The notes: generated by a model not told the origin, from the letters alone. Shown: positions 41,204-50,412, numbered from the stretch's first letter. The stretch is DNA of 64,000 nt from Acetatifactor sp. (GCA_016290775.1 JAEEVF010000008.1:1-64000), one strand, 5' to 3'. Program-made: numbers and translations.

Positions 41204-43006
41204 TTATTCCACATCCTGTAAAGCAGCGAAGCCTTCTTCTCCGGTGCGGACCTTGATCACGTTCTCCACGCCGTATACGAAGATCTTGCCATCGCCGATA
41301 TGGCCAGTGTAAAGTGCCTTCTTTGCGGCCTCGATCACCTTATCCACGGGGATCTCGCTGACCACAACCTCAACCTTTACCTTCGGCAGCAGCGTTGCAT
41401 CCATTTCAACGCCGCGGTACTTTTCGCCCGCACCCTTCTGGATGCCGCAGCCCATGACGTTGATGACCGTCATGCCGGTCACGCCCAGGTCATTGAGGGC
41501 CTTTTTCAAAACTTCGTAGCGCGTCATCTTTGCGATGATGACTACCTTGTGAATACCAGTATTTACGATCTCAGGAAGCTTGGTCACGCTGACTGCCGCC
41601 TGCTTCTTCGCTTCACTTGCCTCCTCGTAAACGTCGCTTCCGAGGTTCGTGTTCTCGTTAATATCCATCGTCATGGTGTTGGAAACGTCCATGATGGCAA
41701 ATCCGGAATATGCACTCGCCAAGCCATGTTCGGTTGCATCCAGACCAGTGATCTCCTCTTCCTCGGTAACTCTCAGACCAAAGATGGCCTTGATCACAAG
41801 GAAGGTAATGGTAATTGCAACGATCGTCCAACCAGCCGTTGCGCCAACACCGAGGAGCTGCAGTCCTAACTGCTTAAAGCCGCCGCCATAGAACAGGCCG
41901 GCACCTGCGATCTGGTTTGCGCCAAAGCTCACGCCGTCGCCAATGCCTCTTGCAAATGCAGGAGCGGAAGGAGTTGCAAAAAGTCCAACTGCGATGGTAC
42001 CCCAGATACCGTTCATCATGTGAACTGCAACTGCACCAACGGGGTCATCCACGCGAAGCTTGTAATCCAGAAGCCATACGCCAAAGCATACCAGCAGTCC
42101 AGCCACGGCACCGATCACGATGGCACCGAAAGCATCACATACGTCACAAGGAGCGGTAATTGCCACAAGGCCTGCCAGGGAAGCGTTCAGACACATGGAC
42201 ACGTCGGGCTTGCCATACTTGATCCAGGTAAAGATCATGCAGACTACGGTTGCGATCGCAGGTGCGATGGTGGTGGTTACGAAAATGCTGCCAAGCTCTT
42301 CCACGGTAACTGCTGCCGCGCCGTTGAAGCCGTACCAGCCGAGCCACAGAATGAACACGCCCAGGCAACCAATAGGAAGGTTGTGACCAGGGAAAGCATT
42401 GACCTTCGTCACCTTACCGGCTTTGTCCTTCACGAACTTGCCGATACGAGGACCAACCATCATTGCGCCGATGAATGCGCAGATACCGCCGACCATGTGG
42501 ATACAGGTAGAACCTGCGAAATCATGGAAGCCCATCTGTGCAAGGAAGCCACCGCCCCAGGTCCAGTGCGCTTCGATGGGATAGATCAGCGCGGAAATGA
42601 TGGCGGAGTACACACAGTAGCTAAGGAACCTTGTTCTCTCTGCCATGGCACCGGAAACGATCGTTGCGGTGGTAGCACAGAACACCAGGTTGAAAATAAA
42701 GTTGGACCAGTCAAAGTTTGCAAAGTCCGTGAATACGTCAAATCCGGGCTTACCAATGATGCCCAGCATGTCTTCGCCTAACAGAAGGCCAAAACCGATC
42801 AATATAAAAGTACAGGTACCGATACAAAAATCCATCAGGTTCTTCATCAGGATGTTGCCGGAGTTCTTGGCTCTGGCAAAGCCGGCCTCCACCATTGCAA
42901 AGCCGGCCTGCATCCAGAACACCAGCGCGGCACCGATCAAAAACCATACGCCAAATACTTCGGAAGAAGTCATTTCTTGAACTAAAGAACGGATCTCCTC
43001 ACTCAT
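41204..43006 (-). CDS. amt: Ammonium transporter fused to a PII (GlnK) domain
   Basis: 600 residues. Residues about 15-425 form the eleven-helix Amt channel, with the twin pore histidines H170 ('GSTCIHMVGG') and H329 ('VAVHMMNGIWG') and 'FPGHNLPIGCLGVFILWLGWYGFNG'. A linker (about 440-485) leads to a PII domain (486-595) with T-loop 'GAGEKYRGVEMDATLLPKVK', including the uridylylation-type Tyr530, and C-terminal 'GDGKIFVYGVENVIKVRTGEEG'. GlnK normally plugs Amt when glutamine is high; covalent fusion makes a self-gating channel. Lies 184 nt after glnN. ATG with GAGGAG upstream. Confidence 0.93.
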   Translation of the reverse strand: MSEEIRSLVQEMTSSEVFGVWFLIGAALVFWMQAGFAMVEAGFARAKNSGNILMKNLMDFCIGTCTFILIGFGLLLGEDMLGIIGKPGFDVFTDFANFDWSNFIFNLVFCATTATIVSGAMAERTRFLSYCVYSAIISALIYPIEAHWTWGGGFLAQMGFHDFAGSTCIHMVGGICAFIGAMMVGPRIGKFVKDKAGKVTKVNAFPGHNLPIGCLGVFILWLGWYGFNGAAAVTVEELGSIFVTTTIAPAIATVVCMIFTWIKYGKPDVSMCLNASLAGLVAITAPCDVCDAFGAIVIGAVAGLLVCFGVWLLDYKLRVDDPVGAVAVHMMNGIWGTIAVGLFATPSAPAFARGIGDGVSFGANQIAGAGLFYGGGFKQLGLQLLGVGATAGWTIVAITITFLVIKAIFGLRVTEEEEITGLDATEHGLASAYSGFAIMDVSNTMTMDINENTNLGSDVYEEASEAKKQAAVSVTKLPEIVNTGIHKVVIIAKMTRYEVLKKALNDLGVTGMTVINVMGCGIQKGAGEKYRGVEMDATLLPKVKVEVVVSEIPVDKVIEAAKKALYTGHIGDGKIFVYGVENVIKVRTGEEGFAALQDVE

Positions 43007-43030
43007 AACTTTTGTCTCCTCATGTTGTCT

Positions 43031-43074
43031 CGTCGTGAGGTCTCATCTGTCCCCAAATAGAAGAGTTCACGACG
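43031..43074 (-). other. Stem-loop just upstream of the amt ribosome binding site
   Basis: Perfect 8-bp stem CGTCGTGA / TCACGACG (43031-43038, 43067-43074) with a 28-nt loop, lying between the mini-ORF stop and the amt Shine-Dalgarno. No U-run; a processing or translational-control hairpin is more likely than a terminator. Confidence 0.55.
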
Positions 43075-43075
43075 G

Positions 43076-43138
43076 CTAATACTTGTCATCCCCAATTACA
43101 TTCTGATCATTGCCATTCTCACTCTCATTGTCGTTCAT
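43076..43138 (-). CDS. Asn/Asp/Glu-rich mini-ORF (20 aa) in the glnN-amt spacer
   Basis: ATG with GGGAG in GATTAGGGAGAAAAAC upstream; 20 codons starting MNDNESENGNDQNV, with five Asn, four Asp, two Glu and one Gln. The composition is striking next to an ammonium transporter. I infer a leader peptide or small acidic protein; no family recognised. Confidence 0.5.
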   Translation of the reverse strand: MNDNESENGNDQNVIGDDKY

Positions 43139-43190
43139 TGTTTTTCTCCCTAATCCCATAAAACAAACAACAAGCTACCTTTTACCCTGC

Positions 43191-45287
43191 TTACTTTACT
43201 CCAAAGAGCAGATCACCATAGGAAGGATAAGGCCAGTAGTCCTTTGCGGTAAGGGTTTCTGCCTCGTCTGCAGGCTTTCTGAGCTCTGCCATCTTCGGAA
43301 GCACCTTGTCGCGGATCATCTCTGCTTCCTTGATCGTATCCTTAGCCTTGGAAAGTCCTGCAACTGCCTTTTCCAGTTCACCGATCTTTACGTAGATCTC
43401 ATCCGTGAGCTCGGAAAGCTTTGAAACAAGCTCGGTCTCATATTTGCAAGCCAGCTTCGGAGCAATTGCCTTCTTCGTTGCAGCGCTTCCTGCAATGTCG
43501 GCCGTGAAGCTTTCGATCGCGGGAACGATCTGCGTCTTTGCCATCTCGATCATCGTGTTTGCTTCGATCATAACGGTCTTGTTGTAGTTCTCCAGCATGA
43601 TCTCGCATCTGCTCTTCAGCTCTGCCTCGGTAAATACCTTGTGGCTGATGAGCATCTTCACGTTCTTCTCATCCAGAAGATGAGGCATGCAGTCTGCAGT
43701 GGTCCTGTAGTTCAAGAGCCCTCTCTTTTCGGTTGCTTCCTTGATCCAGCTGTCATCATAACCGTTGCCGTTGAAGATGATGTGCTTGTGATCCTTGATC
43801 GTCTTCTGGATCATCTCATGCAATGCCTTCTCGAAATCCTTTGCCTTCTCAAGGCGGTCAGCGTAAATCTTTAAGGACTCAGCCACTGCTGCGTTCAGCA
43901 TGATGTTTGCACATGCGATGCTGTTGGAGGAGCCCAGCATTCTGAACTCGAACTTGTTTCCGGTGAATGCGAACGGTGAAGTTCTGTTTCTGTCGGTGGT
44001 GTCACGGTTGAACTTCGGAAGAACGTCAACGCCAAGCTTCATGACCGTCTTCTCGGTTCCCTTATAAGGCTTGCCAGTCTCAATGGCATCCATCACTGCG
44101 GAAAGCTCATCGCCCAGGAAAATGGAAATCACTGCGGGCGGTGCCTCGTTTGCGCCAAGTCTGTGATCGTTGCCAGCGGTTGCTACGGAAAGTCTTAAGA
44201 GATCCTGATAATCATCCACTGCCTTGATGACTGCACAGCAGAACAACAGGAACTGTGCGTTTTCATATGGCGTATCGCCAGGCGACAACAGGTTGATGCC
44301 GGTGTCGGTGGAGATGGACCAGTTGTTATGCTTACCGCTTCCGTTCACGCCTGCAAAAGGCTTCTCATGAAGCAGACAAACCAAACCGTGCTTTGCTGCA
44401 ACCTTCTGCATGATCTCCATGGTCAACTGGTTGTGATCCGTTGCAATGTTCGTGGTGCTGTAGATGGGTGCCAGCTCATGCTGCGCAGGTGCCACCTCGT
44501 TGTGCTCCGTCTTTGCAAGGATGCCCAGCTTCCAAAGCTCCTGGTTGAGATCCTCCATGTACGCCTGTACGCGGGGCTTGATCACGCCAAAGTAATGGTC
44601 ATCCATTTCCTGTCCCTTAGGAGGCTTTGCTCCGAAAAGGGTTCTTCCCGTGAAGCGAAGGTCAGGACGCTGATCGTACATTTCCTTGGTGATCAGGAAG
44701 TACTCCTGCTCAGGTCCTACGGAGCTTCTTACGCACTTAGCAGTGTCATTTCCAAAGAGTCTCAGGATTCTCAGTGCCTGCTTGTTCAGCGCCTCCATGG
44801 AACGGAGAAGCGGTGTTTTCTTGTCCAGTGCCTCACCGCCGTAGGAGCAGAATGCGGTGGGAATGCAAAGCGTCTTGCCCTTGATGAATGCGTAGGACGT
44901 AGGATCCCATGCGGTATATCCTCTCGCCTCGAAGGTTGCTCTAAGTCCGCCGCTCGGGAAGGACGATGCATCAGGCTCACCCTGGATCAGTTCTTTTCCG
45001 GAGAACTCCATCAGCACGCCGCCGTCGGGTGCAGGAGTGATAAAGCTGTCATGCTTTTCTGCGGTAATTCCGGTCAAAGGCTGGAACCAATGGGTGTAAT
45101 GCGTTGCTCCGTTTGCAACGGCCCAATCCCTCATTGCGATCGCCACTGCATTTGCAACGCTCTCATCAAGCTTAGCGCCTTCATCGATGGTCTTTTTCAG
45201 TGAATTGTAAACCTTAGCGGACAAATTCGCCTTCATAACCCTGTCATCAAAAACGAGACATCCAAAATAATCTAATACTGTTCCCAT
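43191..45287 (-). CDS. glnN: Glutamine synthetase type III
   Basis: 698 residues, the length of GSIII (about 700-730) and far longer than GSI. N-terminal '[47 protein letters not shown]' region and 'KHDSFITP' are GSIII hallmarks; catalytic motifs include '[10 protein letters not shown]', '[14 protein letters not shown]', '[11 protein letters not shown]' and '[18 protein letters not shown]'. It assimilates ammonium into glutamine. It has its own promoter and a two-hairpin leader almost identical to that of gltB. The C-terminal '[23 protein letters not shown]' helix is also family-typical. First gene of the unit ending at purF. Confidence 0.95.
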   Translation of the reverse strand: MGTVLDYFGCLVFDDRVMKANLSAKVYNSLKKTIDEGAKLDESVANAVAIAMRDWAVANGATHYTHWFQPLTGITAEKHDSFITPAPDGGVLMEFSGKELIQGEPDASSFPSGGLRATFEARGYTAWDPTSYAFIKGKTLCIPTAFCSYGGEALDKKTPLLRSMEALNKQALRILRLFGNDTAKCVRSSVGPEQEYFLITKEMYDQRPDLRFTGRTLFGAKPPKGQEMDDHYFGVIKPRVQAYMEDLNQELWKLGILAKTEHNEVAPAQHELAPIYSTTNIATDHNQLTMEIMQKVAAKHGLVCLLHEKPFAGVNGSGKHNNWSISTDTGINLLSPGDTPYENAQFLLFCCAVIKAVDDYQDLLRLSVATAGNDHRLGANEAPPAVISIFLGDELSAVMDAIETGKPYKGTEKTVMKLGVDVLPKFNRDTTDRNRTSPFAFTGNKFEFRMLGSSNSIACANIMLNAAVAESLKIYADRLEKAKDFEKALHEMIQKTIKDHKHIIFNGNGYDDSWIKEATEKRGLLNYRTTADCMPHLLDEKNVKMLISHKVFTEAELKSRCEIMLENYNKTVMIEANTMIEMAKTQIVPAIESFTADIAGSAATKKAIAPKLACKYETELVSKLSELTDEIYVKIGELEKAVAGLSKAKDTIKEAEMIRDKVLPKMAELRKPADEAETLTAKDYWPYPSYGDLLFGVK

Positions 45288-45308
45288 GGTAGTTCCTCCC
45301 TTTCTTTT

Positions 45309-45329
45309 CCCTAATCTTTTTCCCTAATC
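45309..45329 (-). promoter_or_regulatory. Tandem GATTAGGG motifs at the glnN ribosome binding site
   Basis: Two copies of GATTAGGG (plus 45309-45316 and 45322-45329, as ccctaatc) lie 20-40 nt upstream of the glnN start. The complementary octamer CCCTAATC occurs earlier in the leader (plus 45404-45411), so each copy could form an 8-bp stem enclosing hairpin 2. Confidence 0.5.
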
Positions 45330-45353
45330 CATTTTGTTTTCGGCATCAGTAAA

Positions 45354-45385
45354 GGCGCCGTGGGTGAATAAACACCGACGGCGCC
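45354..45385 (-). other. glnN leader hairpin 2
   Basis: Minus-strand GGCGCCGT-c-GGTG-TTTATT-CACC-c-ACGGCGCC followed by TTTAC. Same architecture as hairpin 1: outer stem, single mismatch, 4-bp inner stem, small loop. Preceded by GGCAAA, as is gltB hairpin 2. Confidence 0.8.
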
Positions 45386-45428
45386 TTTGCCTCTGCCTAT
45401 GTTGATTAGGGTTTTTGATAAAGAAAAA

Positions 45429-45456
45429 GCGTCTGGGAACTTTCGTTCGCAGACGC
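45429..45456 (-). terminator. glnN leader hairpin 1 (candidate attenuator terminator)
   Basis: Minus-strand GCGTCTG-c-GAAC-GAAA-GTTC-c-CAGACGC followed by TTTTTC. It starts about 20 nt after the -10 box, much upstream of the gene, so it would end transcription very early unless prevented. The gltB leader has the equivalent hairpin at the same place. Confidence 0.75.
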
Positions 45457-45475
45457 CTTTGTCTTTATGTAGCGA

Positions 45476-45504
45476 ATATTACGCCTCTTAAGACCATTTG
45501 TCAA
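45476..45504 (-). promoter_or_regulatory. glnN promoter
   Basis: TTGACA (plus 45499-45504) and TAATAT (plus 45476-45481), 17-nt spacer. The -35 box overlaps the stop codon of the upstream histidine kinase gene. The 75 nt from -35 to hairpin 1 match the gltB promoter region at nearly every position outside the spacer and hairpin loop. Confidence 0.88.
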
Positions 45505-46451
45505 TCCCTTTTTTTCAAATTTTTTTCTACGCCTTTTTCGGAGCTTTGTGGAAATCGCATTTGGATCTCAAAATCTCCCGCTTTATTCACCTCGGCGCCG
45601 ATCTCTCCGTCATATTTTTCCACGATCCTCTTTACCACGTAAAGCCCCAGGCCGCTCCCTGGCGTATCCCCGGAAGCGCTTCGATAAAAGGGCTTAAAAA
45701 TGGATTCCACGTCCGATGAGGAAACAAGATCGCCATCATTGGAGAAAACCAACTCGCTCTGCCCATCCACCGCCTTCGAAAGCCGGATCGCCATCCTGCT
45801 TTTTGCATATTTTCTCGTATTGGAATACAGGTTTTCCAAGAGTCTCATGACATCCACTTCACTTGCGAAAATGTCGCAGGGATCCTCTGTCACGTCCACA
45901 GAAAACTCAATTTCCGCGGCCTCGATCCATTCATATTGCGAGAGCGTCACTTCCTCCAGCATCCGCTTTAAGGAAAGCACCGTCCGTTCTTCCTTTCCCT
46001 TCCCCTCCACCAAAGAGAGCGCAAAAAATTCATCCGAAAGCTCCTTCAGATAGGTGGTTTTTGAGATGGCCTTGTCGAGATACAAACGGCTCCTCTCAGA
46101 TAGGCCCTGATCCTGCGAGATCATCTGCATATACCCGCCTGCTGCCGTCAGGGGCGTGCGAAAATCATGTGAGATGCCGGCCACCATGGTCTTTACCGCC
46201 GAACGCTCTTCCTCCGCCTCTTTGATCAAAAGCTGCTCTTCATCGACAAAGGCCTGAAGCTCCTTTGCGAGGGCAATGGTCTCACCGTCAAAGTGCTCTA
46301 CACGGATCAGGCGGTTTTGCCTTTGCTCCCGGATTTCCTGAAGCTGCCTTGTAAAAAGCGCAAGCTGGCGCTTACGCTGCACTAGCCTTGCGACCAATAC
46401 GGCGACGGCGCCAGCCAATATAATACATAACACGGTCAGGACATAATTCAT
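45501..46451 (-). CDS. Sensor histidine kinase of the RR/ABC module
   Basis: 316 residues. One N-terminal membrane helix (3-23) without an extracellular sensor domain, a coiled-coil stretch (25-85), the phosphoacceptor H95 in 'VAGISHDFRTPLTAAGGYM', N-box 'LLENLYSNTRKYA', G boxes 'FSNDGDL' and 'SGLGLYVVKRI'. Intramembrane-sensing kinases of this shape work with ABC transporters in antimicrobial-peptide resistance. It overlaps the permease gene by 4 nt and is the last gene of the RR-ATPase-permease-kinase set. Its final codons are formed by DNA that is also the upstream part of the glnN promoter cassette. Confidence 0.88.
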   Translation of the reverse strand: MNYVLTVLCIILAGAVAVLVARLVQRKRQLALFTRQLQEIREQRQNRLIRVEHFDGETIALAKELQAFVDEEQLLIKEAEEERSAVKTMVAGISHDFRTPLTAAGGYMQMISQDQGLSERSRLYLDKAISKTTYLKELSDEFFALSLVEGKGKEERTVLSLKRMLEEVTLSQYEWIEAAEIEFSVDVTEDPCDIFASEVDVMRLLENLYSNTRKYAKSRMAIRLSKAVDGQSELVFSNDGDLVSSSDVESIFKPFYRSASGDTPGSGLGLYVVKRIVEKYDGEIGAEVNKAGDFEIQMRFPQSSEKGVEKNLKKRD

Positions 46452-47200
46452 GCGATCCTTCTCTTTCTGATCCCAAGATCAACCAGCAGATACCAAAGGA
46501 CAAATTCGATCAGAAAACCAAGCAGGACGTGCAAAACGATCATCGAATCCACCGGCTCGCTTACCGAGATCATCAGCTGATTGATAATGCTTGCGTAACT
46601 AAAATGCAGCGACAACCTTTTCCATTCCAGCACGGTACCTGAAAACCACATAAAAAACGGAAAAACGGCGCTGTCCACGATCCAGAACCTAAGAAAGCAA
46701 ACAGCCATTCCCGTGCCCGTACGCCGAAAGCAAAGGGCGATCAGAATGCTACAAAATGCGATTCGAGCCAGCACCGCGATCACCAAAAGCAAGCGGATCA
46801 GCACGTGATCGAAGCCCCCAAGCCCGTTTCGAAGGCCAACGATCACATAATATGCGCAGCACGTCACGGCTGTCAGGATAAGAAACATGACCCCGTCCGT
46901 CATGATCTTACTAAATACGATCCTGTGGGGCTTATTTCCAGCCATGATCTCATAGAATCCCAGCTTCCCCTCGTCATAAAGGCTTCCCGTAATGTTTGCA
47001 AAAATAAGCGGGAACACCATCATGACCATCATTAAAAGTCCCCCGCTTGCACCAATCTGCGCTTTCAGTCCAGCATCGCGAACACCACTTGCGCCGATCA
47101 CCGGCAACAAGCTGCATATCGCGCAGCACACAAGCAAAAATGGAATTCGTTTCTTGATCCGAAAGGCTTCCGCCTTCATCAGTCTACTCATGACGTTCAC
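46448..47200 (-). CDS. ABC-2 type permease
   Basis: 250 residues with six predicted membrane helices and no ATPase or soluble domain. N-terminal 'MNVMSRLMKAEAFRIKKRIPFLLVC' and 'DEGKLGFYEIMAGNKPHRIVFSKIMTDGV' resemble permeases of BcrAB/lantibiotic-immunity-type exporters. It overlaps the ATPase gene by 17 nt. Substrate unknown; peptide antibiotic export is a reasonable guess from the gene set. Confidence 0.82.
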   Translation of the reverse strand: MNVMSRLMKAEAFRIKKRIPFLLVCCAICSLLPVIGASGVRDAGLKAQIGASGGLLMMVMMVFPLIFANITGSLYDEGKLGFYEIMAGNKPHRIVFSKIMTDGVMFLILTAVTCCAYYVIVGLRNGLGGFDHVLIRLLLVIAVLARIAFCSILIALCFRRTGTGMAVCFLRFWIVDSAVFPFFMWFSGTVLEWKRLSLHFSYASIINQLMISVSEPVDSMIVLHVLLGFLIEFVLWYLLVDLGIRKRRIA

Positions 47201-48092
47201 CCACCTTCCCGATATAATACTCCTCCAACGACTCTCCTTCCAGATGAAAATGGGTGATGATCAAGCCGTGATCCGTCACCGTCTTTGAGATTCGCCTGAG
47301 GTCGTCTAGCTGTTCGTAAATCAGAATTTCATTTTCATGGGTGATCTTATAGTCTTGAATCTTTAAATGGTCTTCCAGGATCGTTGCCGTTCTTGCAACG
47401 TCGTCGGTCTGCAGGACAAGGCGCGTATGCGTCTTTTGCAAAAGCTCTTCATGCGAAAGCTCTTCGATCAGCTTTCCCTCCCGGATGATCGCATAATCCG
47501 TGCAAAGCTCCGAGAGCTCCTTCAAAATATGGCTCGAGATCAGGATCGTCATCCCCTTGTTGACCGCAAGATCCTTTAGCATCTTGCGAATGTCGATGAT
47601 CCCTTCCGGATCAAGGCCGTTGATGGGCTCATCCAGCACCATGATCTCCGGGCCCGGCAAGATGGACATGGCAAGTCCGAGGCGCTGGCGCATGCCCAGC
47701 GAAAAGTTCTTTGCAAGCTTTTTCCCCGTGTTTTCCAGTCCCACAAACGCAAGCAATTCATCGATGCGATTCTTGTCAGGAATACCACGCAGCAGGCGCA
47801 CGTATTCCATGTTCTGACTCGCCGTCATGTTCTGGTCCATGCAAGGCGCCTCAATGATGAAGCTGATGCGGTCGCGCATCCCGTCAAGATCCTCCGATCC
47901 AAAGAATTGCATGCTGCCTTCATCTGCTGCCGTCAGCCCCGCCATCATCTTCATGACCGTGGTCTTTCCGGCTCCGTTGGGGCCGATAAGACCGTAGACG
48001 TGCCCTTTTTCCATTTTGAGTGAAAAGCTGTCCACCACCTTTTTTCCACCATAGCTTTTGGACAGTCCCACCAGTTCCATTACGTGATCCAT
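47184..48092 (-). CDS. ABC transporter ATP-binding protein (BcrA/lantibiotic-immunity type)
   Basis: 302 residues from ATG 48092 with AGGAGG upstream. Walker A 'GPNGAGKTTVMKMMAG', signature 'FSLGMRQRLGLAMSIL', Walker B 'IMVLDEPINGLDPEGI', H-loop 'LISSHILKELSEL'. The 'SLGMRQRL' and 'NGLDPEGI' forms are those of bacitracin/lantibiotic transporters. The C-terminal 80 residues form an extra domain. Works with the ABC-2 permease downstream. Confidence 0.9.
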   Translation of the reverse strand: MDHVMELVGLSKSYGGKKVVDSFSLKMEKGHVYGLIGPNGAGKTTVMKMMAGLTAADEGSMQFFGSEDLDGMRDRISFIIEAPCMDQNMTASQNMEYVRLLRGIPDKNRIDELLAFVGLENTGKKLAKNFSLGMRQRLGLAMSILPGPEIMVLDEPINGLDPEGIIDIRKMLKDLAVNKGMTILISSHILKELSELCTDYAIIREGKLIEELSHEELLQKTHTRLVLQTDDVARTATILEDHLKIQDYKITHENEILIYEQLDDLRRISKTVTDHGLIITHFHLEGESLEEYYIGKVGERHE

Positions 48093-48167
48093 GGCTTCTT
48101 CCTCCTTGTATGAAGCCAGTTTATTCCTCAAATGTTTAGAAAAGGTTAAGTTGTTCCTTAATCTTTG

Positions 48168-48851
48168 TTAATTTGCAAGCCGATAGCCCATTCCCCACAC
48201 CGTTTCAACATATTCCTCCGAATCCAGCGCCGCAAGCTTGCTGCGGAGGTTACTCACGTGAACCTTCACGGCATTATCATCATAGTTTCCGCCGTCCTCC
48301 CAAAGGGAATCAAAGATGTTAGACCGCGAAAAAACCTTATTGGGATTGGCCAAAAGCAGCTGTAAGATGGCATATTCCTTCACAGTCAGCGACAGCTCCT
48401 TTCCCTTTAGGAAGGCCCTGCCCTCCTTGACGTGAAGGCTTAGATTCTTATGCCTTAGGATCTCCGCATCGTCATTTCTTCTGCCGCTCCTTCGAAGCAG
48501 TGCCTCCATCCGAACCAGCACCTCCCCTAGGTCAAAGGGCTTTGTCACATAGTCATCCGCACCGATCCGGATCACGTCGATCTTCGTCTGTACCATGTCC
48601 TTTGCAGACAGCACGATCACAGGCACGTTTGATCTTTCCCGCAGCTCCTTTAGCACCTGATCGCCGCTCTTATAGGGCAGCATGATGTCCAAAAGGATCA
48701 GGTCATATTCCGTGCCAAGGGCTTTTTTCAGGCCTTCCATGCCATTCGCCGCGGTGTCCGTCTCATAGCCGTTCTCCGAAAGAAACGTACAAAGCAGCTC
48801 GCGTATTTCATTGTCATCCTCTACCAGCAAAATTCTTTTCGATCGATCCAT
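48168..48851 (-). CDS. OmpR-family response regulator of the ABC module
   Basis: 227 residues. Receiver domain with phosphoacceptor D55 ('DLILLDIMLPYKSGDQ') and acidic pair 'VEDDNE'; Lys in 'YVTKPFDLGE'; C-terminal winged helix ('LTVKEYAILQLLLANPNKVFSRSNIFDSLWEDG', 'VSNLRSKLAALDSEEYVETVWGMGYRL'). First of four genes (RR, ATPase, permease, kinase), so it likely controls the exporter. 56 nt after the Na+ symporter gene. Confidence 0.92.
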   Translation of the reverse strand: MDRSKRILLVEDDNEIRELLCTFLSENGYETDTAANGMEGLKKALGTEYDLILLDIMLPYKSGDQVLKELRERSNVPVIVLSAKDMVQTKIDVIRIGADDYVTKPFDLGEVLVRMEALLRRSGRRNDDAEILRHKNLSLHVKEGRAFLKGKELSLTVKEYAILQLLLANPNKVFSRSNIFDSLWEDGGNYDDNAVKVHVSNLRSKLAALDSEEYVETVWGMGYRLAN

Positions 48852-48907
48852 GTCGTCTATCCCATCGTTCCTTGCGAAATACTAAAACTGTTTCGGCGTC
48901 ATATGCG

Positions 48908-50305
48908 TTAGATGATGCCTACTGCCATGAGCAAAAGCACACCCAGCAGAACTGGTGCAACAAACTTGATCATGACAATGAACAAGCCCTTTCTTCCGAA
49001 CTTTTCTCCGTTTTTCGTCACCTCATCGATGATGAATTTCGGTTTCAAGATCCATCCTACGAGGATGCAAGTACCAATGGCCACAATGGGCATCAAAAGA
49101 TTATTGGAAATATAGTCCATGATATCCAGGATCCTTGCATTGGGGTTGTTTGGAATCTTTAGTTCGAAATTAAGGTTATCATATCCCATACAAACGATGA
49201 TCCCCAGGATCAGTGCGATCGCCCCCTCGCCAAGCACGGCCATCTTGCGACTACAATGAAACTGATCCATAAAGCTTGAAACCACTGCCTCCAGAATGGA
49301 AACGGCACTGGTTGTCGCCGCAAAAAGGACCATGGCAAAGAACAGACATCCCACCAGTCCGCCGATCCTCCCCATCTGCATAAACACCTTAGGAAGAGAA
49401 ACAAACATTAATCCCGCGCCGGCCTGCATGCCATCCTTCCCCATAAAAACATATACCGCCGGAATGATCATGATGCCTGCGAGCAGTGCAATTCCCGTAT
49501 CGAACACCTCGATCTGTACAATGGACTTGGAAAGATTCGAATCATCCTTCATGTAGGACCCATAGGCGATCATGATGCCCATGGCGACGCTGAGGCTATA
49601 GAAAAGCTGTCCCATGGCATCCATCAGCGTAGTGAAAAAGCTTTCCACCGTAAGCGTTGAGACATCTGGCACAAACAGGATTTTTAAGCCCTGCAGGCCC
49701 GTTCGTACAGTGCCGTCCACATCCTCATAGGATTGATTGATGGAAAAAATGGCGATCACAACGATCAGCAGCACAAGCGCCGGCATCACAATCTTGGAAA
49801 ATCGCTCGATGCCCTTGTCAACGCCTCCAAGAACAATGATCACTGTTAAGAACAGGAACACGATGGTCATGCCGATGGGTGAGGAGGAATCGGAAATAAA
49901 TGCATTAAAATATCCATCCTCCGCCGTCTGCGCACCGGATCCCGTTAGAAACGTCAGAAAGTATTTTACTACCCATCCCCCGATCACACAATAATAAGGC
50001 ATTATGATCATGGGGATAATGCATGCCATAATGCCTAGTGGCCTCCAATGTTTCTTAAGTTTTCCGTAGGCAGTGAGCGGGCTTTGCTTCGTCTTTCTGC
50101 CGATGGCTACCTCCGTAGTCAGCAGCGTAAATCCGAAGGTCAGCGTCAATATCAGATAAATCAGCAGAAACAGTCCGCCGCCGTCTCTCGCCGCAAGATA
50201 CGGAAACCTCCATATGTTTCCTAACCCCACGGCGCTCCCCGCCGCCGCCAGCACAAATCCGATGGAACCTGTAAATGAATTTCGTTTCTTGGCTTCGTTT
50301 TCCAT
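48908..50305 (-). CDS. Sodium:neurotransmitter symporter family (NSS/SNF) transporter
   Basis: 465 residues from ATG 50305 (AAGGGAAGG upstream). About eleven to twelve membrane helices. N-terminal 'FTGSIGFVLAAAGSAVGLGNIWRFPYLAARDGGGLFLLIYLI' is the LeuT-family signature with the Na+/substrate-binding glycines. Imports an amino acid with Na+; prokaryotic members carry leucine, tryptophan, tyrosine or similar. Lies between gltD and the RR module; no specific substrate can be read from sequence. A weak hairpin separates it from gltD. Confidence 0.9.
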   Translation of the reverse strand: MENEAKKRNSFTGSIGFVLAAAGSAVGLGNIWRFPYLAARDGGGLFLLIYLILTLTFGFTLLTTEVAIGRKTKQSPLTAYGKLKKHWRPLGIMACIIPMIIMPYYCVIGGWVVKYFLTFLTGSGAQTAEDGYFNAFISDSSSPIGMTIVFLFLTVIIVLGGVDKGIERFSKIVMPALVLLIVVIAIFSINQSYEDVDGTVRTGLQGLKILFVPDVSTLTVESFFTTLMDAMGQLFYSLSVAMGIMIAYGSYMKDDSNLSKSIVQIEVFDTGIALLAGIMIIPAVYVFMGKDGMQAGAGLMFVSLPKVFMQMGRIGGLVGCLFFAMVLFAATTSAVSILEAVVSSFMDQFHCSRKMAVLGEGAIALILGIIVCMGYDNLNFELKIPNNPNARILDIMDYISNNLLMPIVAIGTCILVGWILKPKFIIDEVTKNGEKFGRKGLFIVMIKFVAPVLLGVLLLMAVGII

Positions 50306-50412
50306 AGCAAAAACCTTCCCTTTTCCAACTGTGAACACTAATATATTTACTATATCAGTTTTCCGCGGATAAGGGAAGGCCTGTTTCCTTTTGTCTGCTA
50401 TGAAATTATGCT

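Noticed and set aside
45354-45456. ANTAR target (dual hexaloop hairpins) at glnN
   Set aside because: Loops are GAAA and TTTATT, and at gltB AACTC and TAACC; they do not follow the hexanucleotide A1/G4 rule.
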